NCBI GenBank assembly: GCA_964567745.1
Contig: CAZMNY010000003.1
Coordinates: forward strand, 62,001 to 126,000
Direction of reading: 5' to 3'
Length of the DNA: 64,000 bases
Origin: CAZMNY01 sp964567745
GTDB lineage: Bacteria > Planctomycetota > Planctomycetia > Pirellulales > Pirellulaceae
Shown here: positions 20,001 through 28,889 of the stretch, in pieces
Layout of the letters: every line of letters begins with the position of its first letter
Numbering within the stretch: the stretch's first letter is position 1
Notes under the pieces: generated by a model
Told to the model about the DNA's origin: nothing
Databases searched by the model: none
What the model saw: only the letters and a program-made list of their open reading frames with translations
Translations under genes and position numbers: made by a program

Positions 20001-20253
20001 CGACCTATTGCGACCGAACTTCGAGCGTCGCCGCACAGGCAAGGCGAAGGCAAGCGTGAAACCGTTAGTGCAGTTTCAACCCGACTGGCGCAAGCACTTG
20101 CAGCCTGAGCAGACTTCCATGGCAATCGAGGCCCAGGCGCGAGTGAGAGAGGGCGAGCGGCCAACAGTTCGACTCACCGACGACTTTCGCGAGCGAGTTG
20201 AGGATGCGTTGTGGGCATTGATTAATTCACCCGAATTCGTATTTGTGCCGTGA
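17011..20253 (+). CDS. LamG-like, DUF1549 and DUF1553 multidomain exported protein
   Basis: This 1080-residue protein differs from the PSCyt1 version at 10.5 kb. After the signal peptide comes a concanavalin/LamG-like region (about residues 35-275, with LSFNGNSSIVDSG and GFRGLMDEVRL), then a PA14-like module (about 300-430, GTYRLLLRTSSNAILSVDG). DUF1549 spans about 500-700 (LRRLSLDVRGRIPSLGEIE) with one CxxCH (CARCH), and DUF1553 about 755-1050 (VIVNRVWKRYFGHGL). It lacks the N-terminal PSCyt1 haem domain, replaced by probable sugar-binding modules. The signal peptide carries a 15-base in-frame tandem repeat (17027-17056) giving NTWLCNTWLC. It overlaps or abuts the next DUF1501 gene, its presumed partner. 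Confidence 0.9.
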   Translation: MSIALRNTWLCNTWLCLAIALASSPSRGVAQTSDDANNRPVVHLDFDTPLQRIGSPSANSEPRAFDAETTATTPGHLISPIERDNKSSLSFNGNSSIVDSGLPSNAPGFSEDFTWEGFFFSPSSNRYLAETGIADRLISQFANNKGDWTRFAIGLVAAKNNEADASLCVELEGTEGRTFGRGTIEVTPDCWHHFAVVHKGTSGAAKVTWYLDHKKCGEVFLGGQANLNRLKPAGTAPLTIGARLLEGKQVNRGFRGLMDEVRLTPIPLDPSRFLRVRETPIERLVEVDLFDGVTDQFVWDFAKLKPTETLQYEALVFVGLPQRFSSRGDLAPRFGAQTLRGRVALALPKGTYRLLLRTSSNAILSVDGRIVVDARHPKGTHPLIAQTDTPKRVARDHFGSVAFDGGTHRFELAAKFEDEAAEDLADVVACYAGEDGVWRLLGSPSAEALSPTVWSAYRGRAIKHRQSLDGERRRAAIERGERQWERRHELARQTAKRWAQVRAPSDGHPIDTFIDERRAASNKPALPRSDDAAFLRRLSLDVRGRIPSLGEIESFLADKRADKRERVIDLFLQSDEWADHWVSYWQDVLAENPSLVFPTLNNSGPFRRWIFESFRQNMAFDRFATELILMEGENESGGTAGFASATKNDSPMAMRSYVIMRAFLAVDLKCARCHDSPIGEHEQKDLFQLAAMLNDAPLTVPATSVAAANPLDAARDALVTTTLKADQQVAPRWPREIVSRSTVKVDLIAIPSRARPRKQLAALVTSPANPRFTDVIVNRVWKRYFGHGLIEPLDNWNDDPEAKNRKLLRYLSGHFARSAYDLKSLARLILTSQAYQRSVASNAPTRRRMTAEQLVDSLFLAAGKSFGGESLTLNATDRGAANLPTPTRSWQFTALPNERGRPALAMPVNQTIVDVLRSFGWNGNRQQPISKRDQTTTALQPLILFNGLMSRRIVRMSESSAITELCLKLLTVDELVEKLFLTVLSRHPNRQERSAFTDLLRPNFERRRTGKAKASVKPLVQFQPDWRKHLQPEQTSMAIEAQARVREGERPTVRLTDDFRERVEDALWALINSPEFVFVP
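17027..17056 (+). repeat. 15-base tandem repeat inside a signal peptide
   Basis: GCAATACGTGGCTAT occurs twice back to back and is followed by GC, the first bases of a third unit. The unit is a multiple of three, so copy-number change keeps the frame and only lengthens or shortens the signal peptide. Confidence 0.9.
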
Positions 20254-20287
20254 ACAAGATCGGTGTTTGAGCAATGAGGAGAGGACG

Positions 20288-21568
20288 GTGAAGCGTCGCG
20301 ATTTTAATAAGACGCTGCTTGGAGCAGCTGCGGCACCCTGGGTGGGTGATGCGCCCATCGCCAGCGCCGCGCTGCAAACCGGTAAGGCTAAGGCCTGCAT
20401 TTTCATCTGGCTGGGCGGAGGCATGTGTCACGTCGACACGATCGATCCAAAGGCGGTCGGTGATCCGCTCGCGCGAATGACTGGATCTGCCTATCGGTCC
20501 ATCCCAACGGCGATCAACGGCGTCGAGGTCTGTGAACACTTAAAACGGACCGCCCCGTTGCTCGATCGCGGCGTCGTCGTGCGAACACTCAATCATCCGC
20601 TGTTCGTCGATCATGCCGACTCAACCAATCTTGTTAAGACCGGCCGGCTGACCAGCGGCACCGTCGTCTATCCATCGATCGGGTCTGTCGTTTCGCATCA
20701 ACTGGGTCCTCGAGGCAAGGGAATTCCGCCATATGTCGTCATGGGCTATCCCACGATCACCCGAGGCCCAGGATTCTTGGGCGGGAAGCACAGCTATATC
20801 TACCTGACGGATACCAAAGCCGGTCCTGTCGGATTGAATCGACCCAATGACGTAACCGATGCCAGGCAACGTCGGCGACTTAGGTTGCTCGGACTGATGC
20901 GCCGCAACTATGTCGGCCCCCGTTCGACCGCGAAACCGATCACCGACTACGATGCAACCATCGACGCAGCGATTCGGCTAACCGGCCCAGAGTTCACACG
21001 CGTTTTTGAATTGGACCGCGAAGCCGCCAGTTTGAGACAGCAATACGGCAGCGAGTTTGGGCAGCGATGTTTGCTCGCCCGTCGACTGGTGGAGGCGGGA
21101 ACACGATTCGTTGAAGTGTCGTACAACCTGAACTTCAAGAACGGAACTGGCTGGGACACGCACCGCCACGGTCAAAAGAACCAGCACCTGTTAATCGAAG
21201 ATCTCGACCGCGCCATCTCGTCGCTCGTTGTCGATCTCGAAGGACGCAAGCTATTGGATGAAACGTTGATTGTCGTTGCCACCGAGTTTGGACGCCCCGC
21301 GGAATTCGACGGGCAAGGCGGACGCGGACACCAATCGTCAACCTTTGGCGCTTTGCTTTTTGGCGGCGGTCTGAAGACAGGTCAGGCCATCGGCGCCAGC
21401 GACGAGCTCGGCCAACTACCTGTACGCGACCCTGTTTCGATTCCCGATTTTCACGCCACGATTCACACGGCCTTAGGGATCGATCCGGCCCATGAGTTGC
21501 ATGCCGACAATCGCCCCATCCCCATTACCGACCACGGCAAACCGATCGATCAACTGTTCCCTTCTTGA
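20288..21568 (+). CDS. DUF1501 protein with GTG start, partner of the LamG-DUF1549 protein
   Basis: A DUF1501 family protein of 426 residues. I place the start at GTG 20288: AGGAGAGG lies just upstream and the product then opens with a twin-arginine signal (KRRDFNKTLLGAAAAPWVG). The in-frame ATG at 20243 would overlap the previous gene and put 15 hydrophilic residues in front. Landmarks are IFIWLGGGMCHVDTIDPK, QRCLLARRLVEAGTRFVEV, VVATEFGRPAEF and ADNRPIPITDHGKPIDQLFP. It follows the DUF1549/DUF1553 gene by 34 bases and a dioxygenase gene follows 35 bases later, so a three-gene operon is likely. Confidence 0.92.
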   Translation: MKRRDFNKTLLGAAAAPWVGDAPIASAALQTGKAKACIFIWLGGGMCHVDTIDPKAVGDPLARMTGSAYRSIPTAINGVEVCEHLKRTAPLLDRGVVVRTLNHPLFVDHADSTNLVKTGRLTSGTVVYPSIGSVVSHQLGPRGKGIPPYVVMGYPTITRGPGFLGGKHSYIYLTDTKAGPVGLNRPNDVTDARQRRRLRLLGLMRRNYVGPRSTAKPITDYDATIDAAIRLTGPEFTRVFELDREAASLRQQYGSEFGQRCLLARRLVEAGTRFVEVSYNLNFKNGTGWDTHRHGQKNQHLLIEDLDRAISSLVVDLEGRKLLDETLIVVATEFGRPAEFDGQGGRGHQSSTFGALLFGGGLKTGQAIGASDELGQLPVRDPVSIPDFHATIHTALGIDPAHELHADNRPIPITDHGKPIDQLFPS

Positions 21569-21603
21569 TGCCCTCGAAGAAGTAGACCGATGGAGAAATT
21601 GTG

Positions 21604-22356
21604 ATGAATCGAGACGAACTGCGAGCATCGTTTGATCGGGATGGTTTCGTGGTGGTGCGTCAGTTTCTTCCGCCGAGTGAATTTGCGGAGTTGAATTCGA
21701 ATCTCGATCGATACATTAGCGAAGTCGTCCCAACGCTCAGTGACGCCGACGCGTTCTACCACGATCGGACTCGCCCCGATTCGCTCAAGCAATTGCAGCA
21801 CATGGGAAATGACGCTTTCTTCGCTGACTATCGAGCGAACCCTCGGTGGCTCGCGCTTGCTGAGGACTTGCTGGGCGAATCGGTCGAGGCGAAAGAGCCG
21901 GAGTGGTTTAACAAGCCGTCGGGCACCATGCATCCAACGCCGCCACACCAGGACAATTATTACTTCTGCTTGGAGCCGCCCAAGGTGATCACAATGTGGC
22001 TAACGCTTGACCCGGTCGATGAAGAGAACGGGTGTCTGCGTTACGTGCCCGGTTCGCACAGACGAGGAATTCGACCGCATGGCGCATCGGATGTTCTCGG
22101 TTTCTCGCAAGGCATTTTGGACTACGGCACCGAAGACGAGGCTCGCGAATTCAAAGTTCAACTGCAGCCCGGCGACCTGACGATTCATCACGGTGAGACG
22201 GTTCACCGCGCCGACCCCAATCGATCCGATAGTCGTTCTCGTCGAGCTTTCGCGATGGTCGTTCGCGGCGCGAGCTGCCGGCGCAACGAGGAAAAATACA
22301 ACCGCTACCTCGCCGCCATGCAATCACAACATGCCGAGAAAGGGCTCCGCACCTAA
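21604..22356 (+). CDS. Phytanoyl-CoA dioxygenase (PhyH) family Fe(II)/2-oxoglutarate oxygenase
   Basis: A soluble, presumably cytoplasmic non-haem iron oxygenase of 250 residues. Family members hydroxylate small substrates using 2-oxoglutarate and oxygen. The iron facial triad is visible as His115-x-Asp117 (PPHQDNYY) and the distal His201 (GETVHRADPNRS), with a downstream arginine (RSRRAF) that should bind 2-oxoglutarate. ENGCLRYVPGSHRRG is the typical family core. ATG at 21604 is preferred over the GTG just before it, because GGAG at 21593-21596 is then 7 bases away. It sits at the end of the LamG-DUF1549/DUF1501 cluster. The substrate is unknown. Confidence 0.92.
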   Translation: MNRDELRASFDRDGFVVVRQFLPPSEFAELNSNLDRYISEVVPTLSDADAFYHDRTRPDSLKQLQHMGNDAFFADYRANPRWLALAEDLLGESVEAKEPEWFNKPSGTMHPTPPHQDNYYFCLEPPKVITMWLTLDPVDEENGCLRYVPGSHRRGIRPHGASDVLGFSQGILDYGTEDEAREFKVQLQPGDLTIHHGETVHRADPNRSDSRSRRAFAMVVRGASCRRNEEKYNRYLAAMQSQHAEKGLRT

Positions 22357-22358
22357 AT

Positions 22359-22442
22359 TCGCCTTTCGCTCCGCGAAAGTGGCGCAGTACGGACCATCGT
22401 CGTTACCCGCATTGATCGCCACTTTCGCGGAGGGAAAGGCGA
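22359..22442. repeat. Large REP/BIME-like inverted repeat between convergent genes
   Basis: Two 26-base arms (22359-22384 and 22417-22442) are inverted copies with a single mismatch, separated by 32 bases. Each arm also holds an inner palindrome, perfect in the left arm: CTTTCGC-TCC-GCGAAAG, a 7-bp stem with a 3-base loop. This nested layout is what paired REP sequences (BIMEs) look like. It lies exactly between converging genes, so it can also act as a bidirectional terminator. The RAYT gene at 47.1-48.5 kb is a candidate mobiliser of such elements. Confidence 0.85.
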
Positions 22443-22464
22443 CACGCTGAATGGCACACGTGCC

Positions 22465-24780
22465 TTACCTCTGCGAAGAATCTTTCCGCAAAGGGCCGAC
22501 GGTGAACTGAGGTCGTTTCTTCATCGTCAATGCTACGTGGCTGTAAAACGGATAGACGCTCCACTCCACACAGGCCAGTAAGTCGGGCTTGCCATCTCCA
22601 TCAAAATCGCCGACCCAGGGATGAGGCCCGTGCGCTGTGATGCGAATCGGCTCGCCAAAACATCGCATCGTCACTGGCTTCTCGAATATCGGCACCGACT
22701 CTGTTCCGGAGTTGCGAAGTAAGTAAATGCTACCGCCATCCTGAATGCCGTTGTGTGATCCAGCGCAACTGTAAACGAGATCCATCAGGCCATCACTGTC
22801 CCAATCGACAGCCCGGAACGACTCAGTCCAGTGGGCGCGTCGTTTCACAATGGCGTCATTGATCGCCCTGCCGTCGTCAAGTTTCAATTCGCGATCATTG
22901 CGAAGACGTAGTTTGCCATTCTCATCGCGATATTGAGTGAAGAGCGTCGCGACACGCGTGGCGCCATCGTGAGTGACAAGATCCATCAGCCCATCACCGT
23001 TGAAGTCCGCGAGCGCGGCGCCCGTTCGCCACATGAAGGGCTGTTCTTTTTCGTACGGGTAAACGCCGTTGCTCGACTTCTTGTCGGCCGCTCGTTCCGC
23101 CGATAGCTTCCTCAATTTGGGAGAGTCCGGATAGCCGTCGCAAATGATCTGGCGTCGCTTGCCAAACCTAGGCTGCTTGCGGGCACCGATGTTCTTGTAC
23201 CAAAAGATACGATTGGTTTCGTTAGGGCACACGAGATCGGGCAACTCGTCGCCATCCCAATCGACCAACACAGGATACGTATAGCCCATGTTGTGCCAGT
23301 TCTTCGGCGGACCAAGAATTTCATCTCGCAACAGCCGAATCGGTTTGCCTTCCGACAGAATCAACTTCGGTTCGTCAAATGCCGGGCGAGACGCTGTGCC
23401 CTGATTGATGACGATTCGCGGCCAGCCGTAGCCGCCTCCGACGAGCAGATCCATGTCGCCATCGGCATCCCAGTCGCAGATGCACGGCCACGCCTGATCG
23501 CTGAGCGACATCACGGCCGAACGCGATTCGGCTCGATAGCGATGCTCAAATCGTGGGCTCTCGTCGGGCTTGCTGACCAGTTCGTAAAATGAGACGGCTT
23601 GAAAGTCGTCGTGTTGAACGAGTACGCCGCGCTGAGCTCCGTGAGTCACCGCAGCCAAGCCGCGCGGACGGCGGATGTGAGCATCGATGTCGGTCAACGT
23701 CTCAGGCTGAGCGAACTGAGGAGTGCTTTCGGCCAAGTTGCGGCGCCATGAAACGCGATAGTTCGACAAGCCACTGCCCGGCGATTCCTCTAGAGTCATC
23801 GCGTCAGGGCAGCCGTCGTGGTTCACGTCGAGAAAACACGGTTGAACGCCCGCTTCCAACGTGACTTCCTCGGCCGGTTCGAATGGCCAGCCATCACGAT
23901 TCTTGTTGCGGAGATATTGTCCATCGATGACAAGATCGAACGCTCCATCGCCGTTTAGATCGACCACCTGGATTGCGTTCCATTTCGAAACTTTCACCGA
24001 ACCCGACGGTGTAAAAATGGGCATTCCGCTGTAATCGCGGCGACCGGTATTGAGGTAGAACGTCGCTTTACCTGACGTGGTATAGACCAGGTCGACTTTT
24101 TCATTCTTGTTAAGGTCGGCTAATGCGCACGCCACGTAAGGGCCGCCGCCGAACTTGGTCAGCGAAGTTGAGGCCGGAGTTTGAGCGTAGCGAGCTCGGA
24201 CAAGATCGCCAAACTCTGGCGGGCCTTCGCCCTTGAGCCGCGGATAGCACACGACTCCGCTTCCCGGCTCACCGGGCCGATGTGAGTAGTTCCAGCATCC
24301 GATGAGATCCTGACGGCCGTCGCCCGTCAAATCGGCAAGCGCGGCCGAGTAAAAAACGGTGACGGGACGATGCTTCCCGCTGTTGAATCGAAGCAGGTCG
24401 CCGACGCCAACTGTTGGAGTGTATGACCGTGGCTGTAAGGTCGGTCGCTTCGGCGTCGTGCGAAAACGAATCTCGAACTCTCGGTGTGTTGGATCAGCTA
24501 CCACCCATTCCAACCGACCTCGATCACCATAAGCAAAGTCTTCGTTCCGCGCAAACGGGATCGACTTGTTCGTCGCTTTGTTGAAGACCGAAATCGAGTT
24601 CCGATCGAGAACGCCCGACGCCTTCGCCTCGATGAGAAGCTTGCCGAAATCGATCGTTGGATCCATCGGCACATTGCAGCAGGGAAGATCGGATGTCACG
24701 GTTAGCGACAAGCGATAGCGATTGTCTTCCGAGCCGCCCGCCGCGACGAGCAAAACCGCAACGAGTCCAATCGTATTCAT
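22465..24780 (-). CDS. Secreted FG-GAP/VCBS repeat protein
   Basis: A 771-residue exported protein with many calcium-binding FG-GAP/VCBS repeats, predicted to fold as a beta-propeller. Repeats are visible by their acidic loops: LADLTGDGRQDLIG, VVDLNGDGAFDLVI, DVNHDGCPDAM, DWDADGDMDLLVGG, DWDGDELPDLV, ADFNGDGLMDL, DWDSDGLMDLVY and DFDGDGKPDLLA. The first about 110 residues form a separate N-terminal domain without such loops. The start at 24780 is supported by GGGGAA six bases upstream. It is transcribed in the same direction as no close neighbour and converges on the dioxygenase gene across the BIME-like repeat. Role: likely cell-surface binding; no enzymatic motif is seen. Confidence 0.9.
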   Translation of the reverse strand: MNTIGLVAVLLVAAGGSEDNRYRLSLTVTSDLPCCNVPMDPTIDFGKLLIEAKASGVLDRNSISVFNKATNKSIPFARNEDFAYGDRGRLEWVVADPTHREFEIRFRTTPKRPTLQPRSYTPTVGVGDLLRFNSGKHRPVTVFYSAALADLTGDGRQDLIGCWNYSHRPGEPGSGVVCYPRLKGEGPPEFGDLVRARYAQTPASTSLTKFGGGPYVACALADLNKNEKVDLVYTTSGKATFYLNTGRRDYSGMPIFTPSGSVKVSKWNAIQVVDLNGDGAFDLVIDGQYLRNKNRDGWPFEPAEEVTLEAGVQPCFLDVNHDGCPDAMTLEESPGSGLSNYRVSWRRNLAESTPQFAQPETLTDIDAHIRRPRGLAAVTHGAQRGVLVQHDDFQAVSFYELVSKPDESPRFEHRYRAESRSAVMSLSDQAWPCICDWDADGDMDLLVGGGYGWPRIVINQGTASRPAFDEPKLILSEGKPIRLLRDEILGPPKNWHNMGYTYPVLVDWDGDELPDLVCPNETNRIFWYKNIGARKQPRFGKRRQIICDGYPDSPKLRKLSAERAADKKSSNGVYPYEKEQPFMWRTGAALADFNGDGLMDLVTHDGATRVATLFTQYRDENGKLRLRNDRELKLDDGRAINDAIVKRRAHWTESFRAVDWDSDGLMDLVYSCAGSHNGIQDGGSIYLLRNSGTESVPIFEKPVTMRCFGEPIRITAHGPHPWVGDFDGDGKPDLLACVEWSVYPFYSHVALTMKKRPQFTVGPLRKDSSQR

Positions 24781-24864
24781 TTGCGTTCCCCGACGAGTCG
24801 ACGACTGAAGCGAGGAGACAACGTAAAGCTCGAACGCGAACGGCTATTCCGAACGGGATAGCGG

Positions 24865-27213
24865 TTAGCCAAGCCGGTTGTCGCCACCATTCTCCTCTTG
24901 GTGAATCGTTACCGGCCAACCGGAAAACTGGTTCTCAGGCTTGCCGTCGCTCGCATCGATTAGAAAGCGGAACGATTCCAAGTGATACGTTTTCTTTTCA
25001 CCATCGACTGTTACGATCGCGAACCCGCTTCCCTTCTGATGAGCTCGTTCGTATCGGTTGCGTTTGGATGCGACCTCGGGGTTTCCGACCGCGTAGACGT
25101 AGACCTTGTTGCCAAACCCATCGAGAAACTCGCCCGTATTTGCCAGACCGTGTTTGGGGCGGCTCTTGTGGGGCATGTCGGATTCATCTGGGCGCCACCA
25201 TCGCGGGTAGCCGGCGCCGATCGCTGGGGTGCAAAACGACCAGCAGCTATCGCGCTGTTCGTCAACGCCATACTGCGTGAGCGACGTCAGATGTTGATCG
25301 CCGTTGACGTGCAACGGCTTGCCTTTGCGAATGATGCGAATCGCATTATTACGAGCCGTTTGCGGCCAGCCGCCGGAATCCAAATCAGCTTTCAGGTAAC
25401 CGTTGTAGCCGCCGTGATGGGTCGCCACGCCAGCGAAAACGGTCTGGCTGAGCAAGACCTTCATCGTATGGCCGCGCCAATCGCCGGCCCAATGCTTGAG
25501 GAATTTTTCTTGCCGTTCGCCCAGTAGGACGAGTCCCGGTTTGTCGAGAAACGCCGTATCGACATTGGCGTCCTTCACATGATCGGCTCGCCCACTGCCG
25601 GTCTCGACTCGCTCCGGACCGCTCTTCCATTGCCGGTCGCCCAAAATCGCGAAACTGACTCCGCCGTAGACCATGTCGCCGTAGTAGACGCTGATATTTT
25701 GTTTACACGGAGTCGGATCGTAGTAGTCGGGATGATGAGCGGTGTTCGTTTTGTGGACGACGTTGACCATCCGCGCGGGTTCGCGGTAACCGCCCTTGGA
25801 CGAAGTACTTCCCGACGTCATCTTCGCGCCGCCCTCGCCCCAAATATTTCCTTGAAATACATCGTGGTCGTCGGCGATGCAAATCGTTGGTCGATCGCGC
25901 ATCGGTTCGCGGAACGACCAACCGAATTGATAGTACTTGCGCAAGTAGTTGAGGATGGCCGGTCCAGCCGGATCGCGAATAATCCCGAATCCGCCGTGGC
26001 CTTCGTAGAGCTGGTCGCCCGAGAAGTAGAGCATGTCCGGGTCGAGACGCAGCAGGTTCTCAGCGACCGGTTGATAGGGGAACGCATAGTCGTTCTGACA
26101 CGTGAGCGCGCCCAATCGAAGAGGTCGACCGCTTGGATTCTTGCGAATCGTTCCAGTCCATTCCGACTCAGTCGACTCGCCATCGACGTGGGCCATGTTG
26201 TAGACCAGTTTGAACGGCGTCGCTTTCGTCTCGTCCCAATTCGGAACTCGCCACGTCGCCGTCCACGCATCTCGGTCGAGCCGAGCTTTCCCGAGCGACG
26301 TCCACTTGCCGTCTTTCTCGACATGCAGCTCGACACTCATGTTATCCTTCTCGCCAAGCGGTCCGGTGAGTGCGGTGATCTTCATCACAAAGCCGTCGTC
26401 GCCGCGTGAGTCGCTGAGCGAGTACATCGACCAAAGAATTGGTCCGAACTTGTTGCCATCGGTGATGGTGAACGCATCGCCGCTCGCAGTCCAACCACTG
26501 AATCGGTACCTTGCGCCGTTACCCTTGCGGATCGCCGGATCATAGTTGTTGACGATGGCGACATTGCCCAAAACGGTTTCAGCGGGAAACCGCTGCGAAA
26601 CCTCACCAATCGACTCGCCCGTCGCCCTATCGCTGGCCGTCAACGTCAACGTGTAGCGATCATCACTCGCCGGCTCGCCCTTTAAGGCAAGAGCGAATTC
26701 TTTGGGGTTCTTCTTGGCTGCGGCGCCCTTCATCGGCTTGGCCCGACGACCGAGAACCAACTTGCCATTCACAACGCCCGCGTTGATGCCATTGCGCGCG
26801 AAACAGTTGCTGCGATACTCGTTCAGATCGCTGCTGACGCCAACTCGAAAACCGGCGCCGCCGTCCGTCCGCTTAACGGCAACTTGGCCAATCCGGACCG
26901 ACATCGTGAAACGCCCTTTGGCGTTCGTCAGTTGATGGGTGGTCAAATGGACATTGCGATTGCCGCCCGTCGTCTGACATTCGGCCGCCCCGTCGACGAC
27001 TCGCCAGTCTTCCATGGGGTTGGCCCAATAGGATTCGCCGAGCCATACGCGGTCGTGCGTGTTGGCAAGCGCGTCGCCGTCGCCCGACGATTTCGGGTCA
27101 TCGTCGCCAGCCTGCAATACATCCGGCGCGGCTTTGGCGGATCGCCCAATCCCCAACATGGTCATGGCGAATCCGAATATTTTGAGAGCCCAACGGCGAG
27201 TCAGAGATTGCAT
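24865..27213 (-). CDS. PhoD-like metallophosphatase with a long N-terminal beta domain
   Basis: An exported member of the PhoD-like phosphatase family, 782 residues. The start at 27213 gives a twin-arginine-type signal (TRRWALKIFGFAMTMLG) and has GGAG upstream; an ATG 60 bases earlier would hide the signal. An N-terminal beta-rich region (about residues 45-370) precedes the catalytic domain. The metal-binding segments are LYFSGDQLYEGHGG, CIADDHDVFQGNIWGEGG, SQTVFAGVATHHGGY and LHVNGDQHLTS. Such enzymes hydrolyse phosphate mono- or diesters using iron/calcium or similar metals. It shares its upstream region with the divergently transcribed sulfatase at 27.4 kb. Confidence 0.9.
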   Translation of the reverse strand: MQSLTRRWALKIFGFAMTMLGIGRSAKAAPDVLQAGDDDPKSSGDGDALANTHDRVWLGESYWANPMEDWRVVDGAAECQTTGGNRNVHLTTHQLTNAKGRFTMSVRIGQVAVKRTDGGAGFRVGVSSDLNEYRSNCFARNGINAGVVNGKLVLGRRAKPMKGAAAKKNPKEFALALKGEPASDDRYTLTLTASDRATGESIGEVSQRFPAETVLGNVAIVNNYDPAIRKGNGARYRFSGWTASGDAFTITDGNKFGPILWSMYSLSDSRGDDGFVMKITALTGPLGEKDNMSVELHVEKDGKWTSLGKARLDRDAWTATWRVPNWDETKATPFKLVYNMAHVDGESTESEWTGTIRKNPSGRPLRLGALTCQNDYAFPYQPVAENLLRLDPDMLYFSGDQLYEGHGGFGIIRDPAGPAILNYLRKYYQFGWSFREPMRDRPTICIADDHDVFQGNIWGEGGAKMTSGSTSSKGGYREPARMVNVVHKTNTAHHPDYYDPTPCKQNISVYYGDMVYGGVSFAILGDRQWKSGPERVETGSGRADHVKDANVDTAFLDKPGLVLLGERQEKFLKHWAGDWRGHTMKVLLSQTVFAGVATHHGGYNGYLKADLDSGGWPQTARNNAIRIIRKGKPLHVNGDQHLTSLTQYGVDEQRDSCWSFCTPAIGAGYPRWWRPDESDMPHKSRPKHGLANTGEFLDGFGNKVYVYAVGNPEVASKRNRYERAHQKGSGFAIVTVDGEKKTYHLESFRFLIDASDGKPENQFSGWPVTIHQEENGGDNRLG

Positions 27214-27419
27214 CAAACAGTGCTCCGAGAATCGAACTAAAATGAACCCCACCATTGTGGCCGCCGCTGGCATCGTCGCCTAGCCCTAGCGAGTGTGCGA
27301 TCGCGATCAGCAACGCGATTGAGCGTGTTTACTGGAAGCTGCCGAAGGGGTTGCCGCCAGGGATTTGGGTCGGGAAACTACAGGTGACCAAACAACGACT
27401 GAATGAAAGACAAGAATCC

Positions 27420-28829
27420 ATGCGTCCACCCATTGCATTTCTCGCGCGGCTCGCTCTCATCGTCACGTTTCTCACGACGGCCGCACGAGCCGCCGAGCGT
27501 CCCAACGTGTTGTTCATTGCTGTCGACGACTTGCGACCAGAGCTGAATTGTTACGGCAAGTCCAAGATCCACTCGCCGAACATCGACCGACTCGCCAAAA
27601 CAGGCCTGCTGTTTGAGCGATCGTATTGCATGGTCCCAACATGCGGCGCTTCGCGAGCAAGCCTGATGTCGGGAATTCGTCCGGCGCCAAATCGGTTCGT
27701 CAACTATTTGGCTTGGGCGCAACGCGACGCGCCCGGAAAGACGACGCTCAATACCCATTTCAAGAACAACGGATACTACACACTTTCGCTTGGCAAGATT
27801 TTTCACCATCCAGCCGACAACGCGCAGGGGTGGTCCGAGCCGGCTTGGCGACCCAGCGGCGTAATGACATATCATTTGCCGGAAAACAAAACGCTACACG
27901 AGAAGCGAGTTAAATCGGCGGGCCGTCGCAAGCGGGGTCCCGCATTCGAATCGGCAGACGCCCCCGAGACGTCTTACGCCGACGGACAGCTTGCCGAGAA
28001 AGCTGTGCGGGAGTTGCGAAGACTCAAGAAGCAAGAGCAGCCGTTTTTTCTCGCCGTCGGATTCTTCAAACCTCACCTGCCCTTCATCGCGCCAAAGAAG
28101 TATTGGGACCTCTACGACTCGAACGAAATTGAATTGGCGAAGAATTACAACGTGCCCAAGAACGCGCCCAAAGAGTCGCTCCACACATCGGGCGAATTGC
28201 GAGCTTACGCGGGTATTCCTGCGAAGGGGCGAGTGACTGACGAGACAGCGAAAAAATTGATTCACGGTTACTACGCCTGCGTCAGCTTTACCGATGCCCA
28301 GGTCGGAAAACTGCTCGACGAACTCGACCGCCTCGGGATCTCGGACAACACGATTGTCGTTCTTTGGGGCGACCACGGTTGGAATCTGTCCGAGCACACG
28401 CTTTGGTGCAAACATTCGTGCTACGAGACGTCAATGCACGCCCCTTTGATAGTTCGAGCTCCGGGAATGGCCGAGGGAAAGCGGACCAAGGGGCTCACCG
28501 AATTCATCGACATCTACCCATCGCTATGCGAACTAGCAGGACTTTCCAAACCAAGTCACTTGCAGGGGCGAAGCTTTGCGCCATTGATGAAAGGCCCCGA
28601 ATTGGCGTGGAAGTCATCTGCGGTCGGACGGTATCGTAACGGCGACACGATTCGCACGGATCAACACCGCTTCACAGAGTACTCGAACAAGCGCGGCGAA
28701 GTAACTGCCAACATGCTCTACGATCACGGCGCTGATCCGCTCGAAGACGAGAACATCGCCGGAGACAGGCAGAATTCGGACGCCGTGCACACGCTGGAGA
28801 AGATGCTTCGCGAGCGTAAAGGCAAGTGA
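27420..28829 (+). CDS. Iduronate-2-sulfatase-type sulfatase with CGASR motif
   Basis: A secreted sulfatase of 469 residues of the iduronate-2-sulfatase-like subgroup. ATG 27420 gives a clean signal peptide (FLARLALIVTFLTTAARAAE). PNVLFIAVDDLRPELNCYG opens the catalytic domain. The formylglycine site is Cys75 in PTCGASRASLMSG, a C-x-A-x-R rather than C-x-P-x-R motif. The subgroup hallmarks GKIFHH, FFLAVGFFKPHLPFIAPKKYW and LWGDHGWNLSEH are present. The substrate in relatives is 2-O-sulfated uronate; here this is inference. It is transcribed away from the PhoD-like gene and converges with the TIGR01977-type aminotransferase. Confidence 0.93.
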   Translation: MRPPIAFLARLALIVTFLTTAARAAERPNVLFIAVDDLRPELNCYGKSKIHSPNIDRLAKTGLLFERSYCMVPTCGASRASLMSGIRPAPNRFVNYLAWAQRDAPGKTTLNTHFKNNGYYTLSLGKIFHHPADNAQGWSEPAWRPSGVMTYHLPENKTLHEKRVKSAGRRKRGPAFESADAPETSYADGQLAEKAVRELRRLKKQEQPFFLAVGFFKPHLPFIAPKKYWDLYDSNEIELAKNYNVPKNAPKESLHTSGELRAYAGIPAKGRVTDETAKKLIHGYYACVSFTDAQVGKLLDELDRLGISDNTIVVLWGDHGWNLSEHTLWCKHSCYETSMHAPLIVRAPGMAEGKRTKGLTEFIDIYPSLCELAGLSKPSHLQGRSFAPLMKGPELAWKSSAVGRYRNGDTIRTDQHRFTEYSNKRGEVTANMLYDHGADPLEDENIAGDRQNSDAVHTLEKMLRERKGK

Positions 28830-28889
28830 CGCTTCGAAGCGATCCTTCGAATTCACTCGTTAAGTCGAATCGATAAACCTGGCTCGACG

